64,000 bases of DNA from Chalciporus piperatus. Lineage: Eukaryota; Basidiomycota; Agaricomycetes; Boletales; Boletaceae. The notes beneath the pieces were generated by a model that had not been told where the DNA came from, made no database searches, and was given only the letters and a program-made list of their open reading frames with translations. The translations under genes and the position numbers were made by a program. Shown here one piece after another: positions 35,033 to 46,108 of this stretch; positions within the stretch are counted from its first letter, which is position 1; every line of letters starts with the position of its first letter. The stretch lies in the NCBI GenBank assembly GCA_038093975.1, contig JBBPTG010000104.1:1-64000 (forward strand), in the 5' to 3' direction.

Positions 35033-35965
35033 CCGGCCCACTCTCGACTGATGGCAATGACGACAATGACGAAGGACGACACAACGCACACAACCGCGTG
35101 TGTGGTGTCGTTTCTCGTCTCGTTTTTTTTCTTCGTCCTCACCCTCACCGGCACCGTTGACTGATGACGGTGACGAGGGACAACACCACACAGCGTGTGT
35201 GGTGTCATTTCTCGTCTCGTTTTTTTTTTGTCTTCGTCCTCACCTTCAGGCTTCAGCCTCGACTGACGACAGCGACGACGAGGGACGACGCAACGCACAC
35301 GTTGCGTCGTTTCTCGTCTCTTTCTGGCGACGAGGGACGACACGACGCACGTGATCGCGTGCGTCGCGTCGTTTCTCGTGTTGTTCTGGTCTTCGTCCTC
35401 ATCACCCTCAGGCTCACCCTGGACTGACGACGTCGACGAGAGACGACACAACGCACGCGATCGTGTGCGTCGTGTTGTTTCTCATCTCGTTCTGGTCTTC
35501 GTCCTTATCCTCACCTCACCCTCGACTCCCGACGGTGATGAGGGACGACAATCGCTTGTTTTAATCCACCCTCACCTTCGACTGACAATGGCGACGAGGG
35601 ACAACACCACACATGCAATCATGTGTGTGGTGTCATTTCTCGTTTCGTTTTTTTTTTGTCTTCATCCTCACCCTCGACTGACGATGGCTACGACGAGGGA
35701 TGACGCAATGCACACGTTGCGTCGTTTCTCGTCTCGAGGGACAACACAACACACGAAATCATGTGTGTTGGGTTCCTCATCTTGTTCTCGTCTTTGCCAG
35801 TCGTTTTCGACCAATGACAACGAGCAAACCGCACAACGCACCAATTGCGGGTGCGTTGTGCCATTCCTTCACTCCCTCGCCCTCAATTGACGATGACGAC
35901 GAGCAACGACACAACACACGCAATCGCGTGCATTGTGCTGTCGCTCGCGTCGTCTTCTTTCCTGT
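35033..35965. repeat. Tandem array of about ten hairpin-forming units
   Basis: Units of about 90-130 bp repeat the frame CTCGACTGACGA-(hairpin)-TTTCTCGTCTCG-T-rich-CTTCGTCCTCACCCTC. Each unit carries an inverted repeat, but the arm sequence differs between units while still pairing. Exact examples are ACACCACACA/TGTGTGGTGT at 35183-35205, ACGACGCAACG/CGTTGCGTCGT at 35285-35310 and GCACAACGCACC/GGTGCGTTGTGC at 35831-35861. Near-exact ones are at about 35075, 35337, 35443, 35604, 35702, 35742 and 35907. Long frames on both strands here come from the repeat and translate to repeated peptides, so I do not call them genes. Confidence 0.8.
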
Positions 35966-36206
35966 CACATCCCGATCATGTTCACCGCATCCGGTGCGTC
36001 GTCGTGCTTGTCTCATCTGTTCGTCGTGTTTGTTGTGTCCCCATCATCGTTGAGCGTGACCACGACCGCTGCCAGTGTGACGTGCCGAAAGTCGAAGAAA
36101 GGGAGCAACAGCTCGGAGAGGTTGAGCGAGCTGTGGGCAAGAGTCGAGGTACACTGAGAGAGGTGGATGGGGGCACAGGGCAAGGGCACGGGACCAGAAA
36201 AAAAAT

Positions 36207-36378
36207 TAGCCGAGGGGACTGTAGCTCGCTAAGAGCTGGGACTGTAGATTTCCGAAGGGGCTCGGGGAGACCTCTCCATTTTGGCAGGGAGGAGGACTGA
36301 CATCCCTGCGAGGGATCAGCGAGGTGCGGAACGAAAATCTACAGTCCTAAAGCCCCCGAGCTACAGTCTCGTCGGCTA
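36207..36378. mobile_element. Short inverted-repeat element (MITE-like) with TA flanks
   Basis: The 172-bp element begins TAGCCGAGGGGACTGTAGCT and its other end, read in reverse complement, begins TAGCCGACGAGACTGTAGCT. The inverted repeats run about 50 bp, including a second shared block GGACTGTAGATTT, with about 75-80 % identity. TA at both edges fits the TA target duplication of Tc1/mariner elements. There is no coding capacity. It could also be a foldback repeat unrelated to a transposase family. Confidence 0.65.
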
Positions 36379-36562
36379 TCGCCGGCCAGCACATCGAGCA
36401 CTTACGCGAGTCGTACGCGACCGCCCTTAAGGGAGTTACAGCATCACGTTACGCGACCTCCCCTCGTCAGTAATCATTCCCAGCTGCACGGATCCCACTC
36501 CTCGTTCCATTTTCTTTCGTTCAAAACATACACTCCGTACATGCCCTCAGCGAAATATCCCG

Positions 36563-36614
36563 AGCTCGCTCCCGAGCTCTCTCGACCTCGCTCCCGAGCT
36601 CTCTCGACCTCGCG
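36563..36614. repeat. 24-bp tandem repeat, two copies
   Basis: The unit CTCGCTCCCGAGCTCTCTCG plus ACCT is present twice in a row, and each copy contains the small palindrome CGAGCTC-like core. The surrounding region (36379-36994) is otherwise without a gene. At about 36725-36747 GGACTGGGGATTTCC resembles the inner block of the 36207-36378 element and, inverted, a stretch at 34586-34600. Confidence 0.6.
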
Positions 36615-36994
36615 GTTGCAACTCACGCCCCCTCGTTCGCCGGGGTCCCTGCACCGCCACACCGGCGTCGTCCTCGCGCCTCGTTCCCGAAACGGGCGAC
36701 CCGCTTAGCTCAGCTTAGCTAACGCGGTGCGGGACTGGGGATTTCCTCGTCCTCAGCTTAGATTCGGTAAGGAAATTTCGGCATATGTACTACTGCCAGT
36801 GCTCGCAATAATTATCGTACATACCCTGCATCTCGTGTTTGCGATTCGTCAGGAAATATACCGTTGCGATTGTCTGGAGGCCGCTTTGTATCTAGCTTGC
36901 ATCCAAATGAGACGACGACAGTTAACCTGCACATTTGTGTGGTGGTAAGTATTGCGTGTACATCATGATCTGCCTTGACATACCACCCACTCCA

Positions 36995-38184
36995 TCAAGC
37001 TATCTGTTGTAACTTGAAGGTTCCGCTCTGTGACTCATGAATGAGCCTCCATTCCGTCTCCGCCTTCAGACTATCCAAGTTCTGCGTCCAAATCGGTTTC
37101 CCACTGATGGGAGAAGTAAGCACGTCTGCTTCACTGTACTCCTTTGTGACGTAGGCTTGAACGATCGGAGTAAACTTGGCTTGGACAGAGGATCCGTCAC
37201 TAGGGCGGCACGAACCGTCACGATCGCATGCATGAGTATTCACTCGAAACTGGGTCAAGCTATGTAACGTACCCGATTTCTGGGAACACTCGAATGTACC
37301 TCGGGATGGTTTTTCCTCGTTCGGGGATCCCTGGCGAGTTATGTATTGGTTTGTGATTGGGATAAAATACATGGGCGGACGTGTGCTTGGGAGAAAACTC
37401 ACCGAGAACGATGTCTTCTTTAAAACCCGATTTATTCAAAAGTTCCATTGCGTTGGATGACAATTCCACTTGTGTACCGAGGGTCTGTTTCTGGGTCAGC
37501 ACAACGCCCGGTAGAAATGGAAAATGTCTCGAACCATTTGCAACGCTCCATCAGAGTCGTGATGAAGGACGATCTGTTGGCCAGCCTAAGAGCGATGTTT
37601 GGAGTCAGTCAGGAGATAGAGACTTTGGGACATAGTTCAATGATTCGAACATACGCTGACAGGTTTCCAAATGACACTGGGGGTACCTCCATGATCTTTT
37701 CCTGGAGGAGGAAAGTGCCAATATAAATTAGATGGTCTCACGAACGAAAACCTGAGAGATCGGATGCGAATCAATCACTGCTAGTTGCGGTCCACGCGGA
37801 GCGTACTTGTCTGAGTATTCGAAAGGATATGCGCTGTTCCCTGGTGAAGAGTCCACGCTGAGAATCCACTTCCACGGTCGACGGGATATCGGAGAACATA
37901 CCTGCCTTCGAAAAGGGAATAACCCTGAGAGAAATCGAGTGAGAACTCCAAGCAAACTAACAGCATGGGGAAGTGTCGTACTTCCAGACTACGGGGAAGA
38001 AATTCTTGTACGGTTTATGATGATCAGACCCACTAACGTCGAAGACGAATGTCAACGTCGCAGCTTCCCCGAGGTCATGGCTGAGGTAGGGCGTCGGTAA
38101 ATCATTTAACGCTGACCTACATATGAATTGAGAGAGCGCATACCTGCTGACGGTGAATTTCTTTGTGATGACGGGGTTGGACAT
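36995..38184 (-). CDS. Unrecognised multi-exon protein gene, possibly decaying
   Basis: The start MSNPVITKKFTVS is followed by an intron and LNDLPTPYLSHDLGEAATL. Further candidate exons give DKYAPRGPQLAVIDSHPISQ, KIMEVPPVSFGNLSA, LGTQVELSSNAMELLNKSGF and, last, TPIVQAYVTKEYSEADVL to GTFKLQQIA with stop at 36995-36997. Splice sites of the right type separate most pieces. Around 37510-37570 the frames do not join without a shift, which suggests either a missed small exon or damage. I recognise no family. A fragment of its last exon is repeated at 38640-38756. Confidence 0.35.
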
Positions 38185-38639
38185 CGTCACGGTAGGTTTC
38201 AACTGAGACAGAATGGGGGGCCTTGGCAAAAGTCAGGGCGTTTTATACATAACGCAGGAAGCAGAGAGTCTGCCTAACTTGGTATGGTCTGCCTGCGCCC
38301 GGCTTTGAATAGCAAACATAGTTCAATTCCGAGTCGATCTGGCTGTCAACCGTCATACAACTTCTTGAAACCCCCCATCTCGGCAGACTTCCTATTTGCG
38401 GTCCAGGAAACGACGGGAGAGATGGTAAGTAAACAAACGATCGTAGATAACTCTACAACTCACGAGGCACCAAGTACGTTTTGAACCCCTGACACCCACA
38501 AGGGTGTAGATCATAGAATGGAGCAAGACATGCAGATCAGCTCCCCGCGAGCAAACTGCCCAAGTGGGTTAGACTTAGATACGAACTCCACCAGGCTGTG
38601 TGACACAATTCAAAGGTTCCCGCGGCCGAATTATGAGCG

Positions 38640-38797
38640 ACCTTTCCTTTACGTCTCTACCACCAGACCATCCAGGTTCTGAATCCAATTGGTCCTGGAT
38701 GGGAGTGGGAATTGTGAGGACGTGTTGAGCATCTGACATGTCGTAAGTCGACGGCATATTTCATAATGAACCTGCCTGGGTATTCTTCGTCCAAACC
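38640..38797 (-). pseudogene. Gene fragments: tail of the 37-kb gene and P450 heme exon
   Basis: Bases 38640-38756, read on the minus strand, give a peptide containing DAQHVLTIPTPIQDQLDSEP. It lines up with the SEADVLTSPISGKPIWTQNL part of the gene ending at 36995. Bases 38757-38797 closely match 39402-39443, the P450 exon around the heme-binding Cys (shared stretch AATGAAC-TGCCTGGG and TATTCTTCGTCCAAA). The P450 piece stops where the right direct repeat begins, so this is a rearrangement junction. Confidence 0.6.
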
Positions 38798-39160
38798 TCG
38801 GATGGCGGTCGACGCGAAGGGTTTCGAGGACCCAATGTTGAACTGAGCTGCCGTAGAAGTGTTTGGACAGATGGATCGCTGTCTAGAGTGGGTGGAGAGC
38901 GTGTGGTCGATGTTATTGAGGCAGGGGACGTCGACAGTCCTCCTAGGCAGAATCACACACCAGGTAGAAATCTAGAAACGACAACTTGTAGTGACACGTG
39001 TAGGATGAAGGGCAATACTCTACACGAAAGTCACTATCTTGAACTCTATCGTTAGCATTCGCGTCTCCCTGATTAAATTACATGGCAAGAGCAAGCTCCA
39101 GAAATGACCTCTGAATATGTGATCGAGGAGATATCTGGCACGGGAATGTGTCCGGACGAC
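38796..39160. repeat. Direct repeat, right copy: TCP11 3' fragment plus intact P450 end
   Basis: Bases 38796-39010 copy the last 170 coding bases and 3' flank of TCP11 (33499-33720). The copy has small deletions and a TGA where TCP11 has CGA, so the fragment cannot code. The block continues into the functional last exon of the P450. Compared with the left copy it has an extra stretch at about 39015-39060 and keeps the middle of the P450 exon. Confidence 0.8.
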
Positions 39161-41265
39161 TGCAAAGAATTGACGTCACCGACTTGAAGCCTCGGCCTGA
39201 GCTCGCGAGCGAACAAGCCAACACTTACTGCGTAATTCCAATAACATATTTCACTTCGAACGCAATGTCGTTGCCTTGAGCATCTCTAGGAGGACAAAAG
39301 TCGAGAGTCGCAAGCATGGTCACCATGGCGCTCCAGAGCGATGCATCTGCGGTGTGACGTCCTGAAGAGAACAGATTCGTCACCTTGTTACTCTCACATA
39401 CTTCAAAATGAACTTGCCTGGGCATATTCTTCGTCCAAATCCAAAGATGAAATCCATCGGGTCATTGTCGTTCAGCGAACCTTCCTCAGTGAGGAACCTT
39501 TCAGGGATAAATTCCTCTGTATTTGCGAATCGAGCCTCGTCACGCGACATGGCCCTATCAAACAAGGCCCGGGTTGTTCATTGATATAGAATAGGGAAGA
39601 AAAATACACCCTACCAAATGTTTGCCATCACGGTTGCGCCTGTCACAAAAACAAAACATCAGTCATGATTTCTGGGGAAACCGAAATATCTGCCGTACCT
39701 TTGGGTATGTAGTGACCATTGAAAATATCATTGCCAGATGTCGCATGCCAGATGCCTAGAGAAGCATCGAGGACGGTCAGAGGAGAAAATAGAACCTTGA
39801 GATAAACTTGCCTAAAGGCACTACAGGCTGCCACCTGACGGTTTCACGAAGAATTGCCTCGACATATGGCAAGGAAGGTCTATCATCAAAATCAGGAAGC
39901 CTATTGATACCAACGACAGAGTCAATCTCTGCATGCGCACGCTTCCACGCATGAGGGTGCATGACCATGGCGAGAGTGAATGTGTGAGTTATACTATTTC
40001 AGTGTTGCGTGACCATGCAAACCGTTTCCCCAGAGGCTGGGCAAGACGTAAATCAACAATTGATAGTTTATATGTATGACAGGTAACGCACTCAGAATGG
40101 AGGTAGAAGCCACATCCTTGAGGGTTTGCACATAGTCTGCTCGATGTGATTCATCGGACTGTTGCATCCGAACGATGTGATTGAAAACCATCGAATTTAT
40201 AGGATGTTCGTTGGAAGCCTTGTGGCATTGCGTGAGACTCATTCGATGCAATTCATGTCAAGATTAGAGGGAATTTACCATTTGATCCATAACATACTGG
40301 TAAGGCATGTCAACCATCTTTTCGGCTAGGCCACGAGCACGTCTCGCTTCCAGTTTCAGACTCGAGCCCGGAAACCAGTCAAGTATATTCAATACTTCAA
40401 GAGGGAGTTAATGGGCTGGGCACCAATTTGATGCGGAATTCCTTACGCCCTGGGAACAAATTCAGGAGTATAGCCCGCTCTGGAGTTGATGCAGGTATCG
40501 AGGCTTCTGTCCACTCCTCAAGGATATGAACAATGGGATCATTTCTTGTGCTTGGTTCATAGTCATATGCCGCGGACAAGGCCACTGCGGTGGCGAAGCT
40601 GAAATAGAACACGGGTTAGCGATGAGATTCGCGAATGAAGGGTCTTGTCTTACGTAGTGTAGTGGGAATGATACGGCTCTGGATCATCCAGGATGTTCAA
40701 CACCAGCTGTCGAGCTCTTCGAAGCTGCATGGGGCGGAAGCTGACAGCAGCGTCAGCACGGAATGTCTGATGGAAGATCCGTCTGGAGAAGCGCCAGTGA
40801 TCGCCGTAAGGAGTGAAGGCAAAATTGAATTCCGCTCCAAAACTAGGGCCGGGTGTCAGGGATGTTCCATGGATACACCTATATAACTCACGGCACGACA
40901 GTGGCAATAAAAGGTCGATCTGAATAAAGGTGTGAACGCTTTTCCAGAAGTTCTACGGCGGTCGGCTGGGATCCCAGGACAATGACCTCCTGGTCTAAAA
41001 GTCGGAGATAGAATACGTTGCCTGCCGACGTTCAGAACATGGGGTGATTGGACTGTACATTGGACCAACCATAGATAGCGTGCCAGTCTGTATACGTTTT
41101 CCAAGGTTCCTCGATGTTGATCGAAAGGATGTTCCCTAGCAGCGGAATCGGGGTTGGCCCTGGGGGTAAAGGCAACCCTTTTCCTCGCCTCCTGCCTCGA
41201 ATGAACTGGCGGAGTATGTCAACCGATAGTGGAATAGCAAACGCGAGCTGGGCAATCGATAGCAT
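39078..41265 (-). CDS. Cytochrome P450 monooxygenase
   Basis: The ATG at 41265 opens a hydrophobic anchor ([18 protein letters not shown]), a basic stop-transfer (RGRRRGKG) and the Pro-rich hinge [14 protein letters not shown], so it is bound to the endoplasmic reticulum. The helix-C segment [15 protein letters not shown], the ExxR motif in ILRETVRW (about 39840), the PERF segment (about 39500) and the heme loop [10 protein letters not shown] (about 39430) are all present. The last exon is reached over an intron (about 39145-39235, acceptor TTTGCAG) and reads [14 protein letters not shown], a normal P450 C-terminus ending ALAM. About ten exons. The substrate is unknown. Its close neighbour is a copied fragment of its own heme exon. 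Confidence 0.88.
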
Positions 41266-41812
41266 GTGCGAGGGGCCTGAGCCTTGCTTGTTGAACCAAA
41301 TCCCAATCCTATATATGCAAAGTGAAGCGAGCAATCTCCTATAGGAACACGATTGCCAAACGATTGGGGCCATCAATCGAGTGGCGTGGACAGACGCTGG
41401 TCCCCGGAGAGACAATATTAGTTCTGGATTTGACTGGAGCAGTTCGATGGTTGAGTTTGATGCAACTTGTAAGCAAACACTGGCACCCATCCAGATTTCA
41501 CCCCGACCTCCAATGAGACCTTATCCAAGGTCGTATACTTCCTCCTGACTCGTAAATGCTGTACTTTGTTGGCATTCATTAATCCAGTAAAGAACGATCG
41601 TAGCCATCAGAATCGGACCCTGACTTTCTGTGCCATCATCGCCAGGAGAGTAAGATTACCTGAACTAAAGTCGTCGAGGATGTCGAGCTCGACGGTCTTC
41701 GCAGGTGTGGTGAGAAACCAAAGTTGCATTCCCCTGAGTGCACGCGTCGGAAGCAATTCCTGAGCAATAGCTTGTAACTTACTACTACGTGTACTCACAA
41801 GACGTATCCACA
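41266..41812. other. Divergent intergenic region between P450 and SSL1
   Basis: This gap of 547 bp should carry the promoters of both divergent genes. The frame upstream of the P450 start is open on the minus strand to 41490 but lacks P450 features. I see no repeat or clear TATA box. Confidence 0.4.
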
Positions 41813-43484
41813 ATGGCACCTCCCAAGCAGACAGATCCAAATTACATGGACGTAGACTCAGGTTCCGAAATCTCATTGCTCGGGGACGACGAAGTTCGCG
41901 CCAGAGGTAAAGGCAAAACCAAAGCCACAGACAAGCGCAAGAAAGACAAGGGAAAAGGCAAAGCCAAGGATGCACGTCCATTTTTTTCACCCTTTCTCGC
42001 CCTCCCATTGACAATCCGTTCTCTACCAGCAAGCGTATACGTGGGAGGCGTCCTATACTCGTTCTTGGGATACCGTACAGGAAGATGAGAGTGGCAGTTT
42101 GCAAGGCGCGGTGGAGGACTGGATGGCGAGGGGTAGGCGGAGGAGGTACGCATGTTCACTGAGTCATTCGTCTCTGCGCGTTTCTCACCGCGTTTGCTAG
42201 ACTGCTCGCACCGGCTGCTGCCATACGAAGAACCATCATCAGACACCTCATACTCTTGCTCGATCTCTCGGCGGCAATGATGGACCGTGACATGCGACCT
42301 ACCCGGTTCGACCTCTCGCTGCAATACGCGCGCGAGTTTGTCGTGGAGTGGTTCGATCAGAATCCTCTCGGTCAGATCGGCGTCGTTGGTATGCGTGGAG
42401 GCATTGGCGAGCGTATCGGAGAAATGTCTGGTAGGGATCATGTGCATATGCATTGGCGGTATTCCAACTCACGCATGTCCCTAGGAAACCCGCAGGATGT
42501 TCTCAAAACACTCAGTGATCGTACAAAAATTGAGCCTACTGGAGAGCCGAGCTTGCAGAACTCGATCGAGATGGCACGGAGTAGTATGAGGTAGGCATGG
42601 TTCATGCTCTCCTTCCCTTACCGACTCTGAAGGTTGTAGTCACCTCCCCACTCACTCGTCACGCGAGATCCTCATCATCTTTGGATCGCTAACCACCTGC
42701 GATCCTGGAAACATCCACGACACGCTCGACGAGTGCGTCAAGAACAAAATTCGGATATCTGTCGTCGCATTGGCGGCTGAGATGAAGATATGTAGAGCCA
42801 TGTGTGATAAAACAGGCGGTGGGTTGATACCACACGACTCTTATCATACCCTTTTCACCTTTCAAGCGGACAAACAGGCCAATTCGGTGTGGCCATGAAC
42901 GAAGGGCACTTCAAAGACCTATTGTTCGAACTCGTACCTCCCCCAGCACAACGAGCTGTTGCCCGTGCTGGTGGCGGAACTGCGAATCCTGCCGCGGACC
43001 TGATGATGATGGGTTTCCCCACACGCCTTCCCGATTCGTCGCCCCAAAGTTTGTGTGTATGCCACTCCGAGATGAGGAGCGAGGGTTTCCTCTGTCCACG
43101 GTGTATGGCAAAAGTGTGCGACGTGCCCACGGATTGCGATATTTGTGGACTGATGATCGTGAGCTCACCGCATCTTGCGCGAAGCTATCACCACCTGTTT
43201 CCAGTGAGACCATACGAAGCTGTGTAAGCTATGGACTGATCTCATTGGTGATTCTATCGTTGAACACGGTTTCCAGGATGTCGATGGAGGATGTGGAAGG
43301 GCGGGCGGGTGTGTGTCACGCATGTGGGCGAGGGTTTCCAACGACGCCATCCACTGCACCGCCTTCAGAAGGGATCAGTCCCTTGGGTCGGTATCGGTGT
43401 CCAGAGTGCAGAAACGATTTCTGTACGGAGTGCGACGTGTTTGCTCACGACGTGGTTCATTGTTGCCCTGGGTGCGGCAAATAG
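41813..43484 (+). CDS. SSL1: TFIIH core subunit Ssl1 (p44)
   Basis: Ssl1 stimulates the Rad3/XPD helicase within TFIIH, in transcription initiation and nucleotide excision repair. The start [19 protein letters not shown] is followed by a Lys-rich stretch and [12 protein letters not shown]. The von Willebrand-A domain is clear: [39 protein letters not shown] and [17 protein letters not shown]. Next come a C4-type finger ([15 protein letters not shown]) and the C-terminal RING-like zinc region ([28 protein letters not shown]) ending at TAG 43482-43484. It has about six exons. Every zinc ligand expected for p44 appears to be present. Confidence 0.92.
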
Positions 43485-43569
43485 ACTGAGGGGCCAATTG
43501 TACGTACAGTATAGACTATTAACTCATCATGGTCGTACAAGTGCACTCAGGCTCTATCAACCATCGACA

Positions 43570-44420
43570 ATGCACATTCTTTCCCTCACGCTCGTTTTTT
43601 CTTCCCTCTCCCTCCTCGCCAGTGCTGGTAGCCAGACCAAAGGCGGAGTTGTTCCACTCAGAACAACCGTCTTCAGATCGGCTCGTACCAATTCCAGAGC
43701 GACTGTGACACCCATACGTACTGCTCCGAGCAGGGCACATGCCAACCGAAAGGTTGTCGAAAGGACCAGTTTCCGTTTGGGTACCTCCAGGGCGACGACC
43801 TCCCTGCAAGGTGTCCAACCGGCCAGTTCTGTCCCGACGAAGTCGATGCTTGCCAGCCCCTGCTTGCAGTGGACAGTCCATGCCAACTAAACCGTGACGG
43901 TATGCATCGTGTCTCCACGCCGTCGGTCAGCCCTGCGTGGTAGAGAACACGGCGTTCATGGCATACGCGAGCTCTGGCGAGTTCATCAATGTCGCTTCAC
44001 GGTAACATCCTCGTTCCTCTCGTCTCCGTTTGGGCATTGATCACCAGAGGACAGAGGAAACTGTCGGATTGGAATGTCGCTCGATCTAATCCCATTCCCT
44101 AGATGCGCATCGTACGTCCTCGTCGGCCTCAACATCCTTGGAAGTGTGCGCGATCGTTCCCGAGGATCCCATAGGGATGTGCGCCACTTTGGTGGGGTTA
44201 GAGGTGATCCACGGACATCAACGTGACGCAGAATGCGGGAAGCGAAGGCAGTACTGGCAAAAACAGGCAAGTTACCCCGTCCCATCTCTTGTCATCAGCG
44301 TCACCCATATTATCGTCTCTGACGATGGGAGTGACTGAAGAGGAGAGCTCGGTGATGCAGTCTAGGTGAACGCGGGCGTCGGGCCTTGGGCCCATGGGGT
44401 GGTCAACGAGTAGAAGCGCC
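43570..44420 (+). pseudogene. Decayed secreted Cys-rich protein gene
   Basis: A signal peptide (MHILSLTLVFSSLSLLASA) starts in one frame. The mature Cys-rich part is in another: QSDCDTHTYCSEQGTCQPK, CRKDQFPFGYLQGDD, CPTGQFCPDEVDACQPL and SPCQLNRD. Straight after, a piece corresponding to roughly 30-40 residues is missing, and the text resumes in a third frame with CLHAVGQPCVVENTAFM. Further on IHGHQRDAECGKRRQYW resembles the cytosolic juxtamembrane end of the same mushroom family, but the membrane helix is not readable. Frame changes plus the gap make it a relic. The family is known to me only as a conserved hypothetical group in Agaricomycetes. Confidence 0.6.
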
Positions 44421-44815
44421 ATTAGACATTCTTTTAATACGAACGGTCGTTATTTTTTCACGTTGGAGATACAACTAACCGATCATCGAGACCTTGAGCG
44501 TACGACTAATTATTGTTTAGTAATCGAGCCGGTGTCAACTATGAACAGACTGGCGAAGTCGATGTTGACGTGGAAGTGTGAGCTCGTCGTGGTTGACGTT
44601 GTCGAGAATCGAGATGAATCGCGAGAGGAAGAGTGTTGATCGATGATCGCGGGTTCTGAGACATTCTCCTCAATACAGTTATTGACCCGAAACTTGCCCG
44701 AAACCCGATACTCGCTTTCATTTCCCAACTGCGGGTCCATCGACCAACAAAAACTCAAAAAGGGACTCGACGACCCGAAATCCTCAAAACCGAGCAAGAG
44801 AGAGACACACACACA
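44421..44815. other. Intergenic region
   Basis: This 395-bp gap lies before the Pro/Ser-rich protein gene. It contains its promoter and a short AGAGAGACACACACACA tract just before the ATG. I see no gene. Confidence 0.4.
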
Positions 44816-46108
44816 ATGTCGACAGCGCGCAACGACTCAGAGGCGCTCGTTTTGCCCTCTATACCACCCTCACCAACGTTGCTCGAGGAAATGACAGAGT
44901 TCACGAGTGGACCGTGGAGCGAGGGGCCGAGAAAGGGTCTGGATGAGTTTGAGTTGAAGGCGTCGAGGTTGTCGTCGCCTGGGTCTATGGGGAGTCATGG
45001 GATTGGTCAGGGAAAGGGAAAAGGAAAAGGAGCGTTGGAGGAGGAGGAGGAGGATGAAGAGGGGGAAGGGGACGACGAAGAGACGGTGGATGGTGACCAC
45101 CACATACGTGCACGCAAAGTATATCCGCCCATGACGGACGAAGCTGCCGAGACACGACGAGTAGAAGAGGTACGTTCTCTCCCTATCAATCAGTTGAACA
45201 GTTCCACCCTTCCCTTTCCCTCCCCCATCCGAAACGGCTCCGAACTCCAAACCCAACTTCATAAAAAAACGCCCAACTGACGCCATTCTCCCCTTTCCCC
45301 TCCCCACTAGACCCTCAAACGCTGGGAACTCGCCGAACGTCAACGCCGGAAATCAGCCCGCCTATCCGTCCAATACTCCAACACCACCGGTCCCTCCCTC
45401 ATCTCCAGCGTGACCCGCACCGCCAACCTCGTCCTCACCCGCACACCATCCCAACGTAGCAATGCATTCAAATCACACGATACCGTCGACGTCGCCAGAG
45501 AGGGGTACGCCGTACCGCTCGATGATATCGACCCCGCACCCTCCGTGGCCGTCCACTCGCCCAGCGCATCCATCTTTGGTCACCGCGCGTCCACACCTAC
45601 GCCCACAACTGCACCTGGATCTGAAAACCCATTCGTGCACCCCGACGAGGCTCACACGCCTTCGCCTTCACGATCAACATCGCCATCGCCTTCACCAGCT
45701 CACCACCACCCAATATCACCCTTTGCAGATTCGAACACAGGCGAAAGCAGTACACACGCACGTAAACCGTCCGCGTCCTACGTCCCACCTCCACGTCCGC
45801 TTGGACTCCCATCACCCGCAACGGACGACATTCCACATACCCGACAACCACATACGACGGCCCTCCGACCGACCGCACGCCCTGTACTCAGTCCACCTCC
45901 ACGAGAGGACCCAGAAGAACAGAGAGAAATGCGGTGGTGGCATGAGTGGTTATGTGGGTGCGGAGAAGGACCTGATCGGGGAGGCGAACATCAGGTACGT
46001 ACAGCGTTTACACTAAATGTCCCCGTTGCCGGCGGCGCTCCGCGATCGTCATCATCAATTCCACTCACGACACATACACAGGCTGGTCGTACGAATCCCT
46101 TTGAGTAA
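44816..46108 (+). CDS. Pro/Ser-rich disordered protein with C-terminal NPF motif
   Basis: There are three exons: the first ends at VEE (about 45168), an intron runs to about 45310, and a long exon is followed by a last intron ending at 46081. The N-terminus has a run of acidic residues (EEEEEDEEGEGDDEE). The middle is rich in Pro, Ser and His with no folded domain. Near the end a short conserved-looking part reads MRWWHEWLCGCGEG, then the protein closes GRTNPFE. Proteins with this Trp/Cys segment and a GRTNPxE end are common in mushroom genomes. NPF motifs can bind EH domains of endocytic proteins. That is an inference. Stop is TAA 46106-46108. Confidence 0.75.

Noticed and set aside
35011..35890. 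Long open frames on both strands through the hairpin array
   Set aside because: They translate to repeated Thr-His/Cys-Val-Val-Ser peptides dictated by the DNA repeat, have no clear start context or splice sites, and match no family.
39225..39425. P450 ending prematurely at GITQ
   Set aside because: A GTAAGT donor just before this stop splices to a TTTGCAG acceptor and restores a normal P450 C-terminus ([11 protein letters not shown]), so truncation is not needed.
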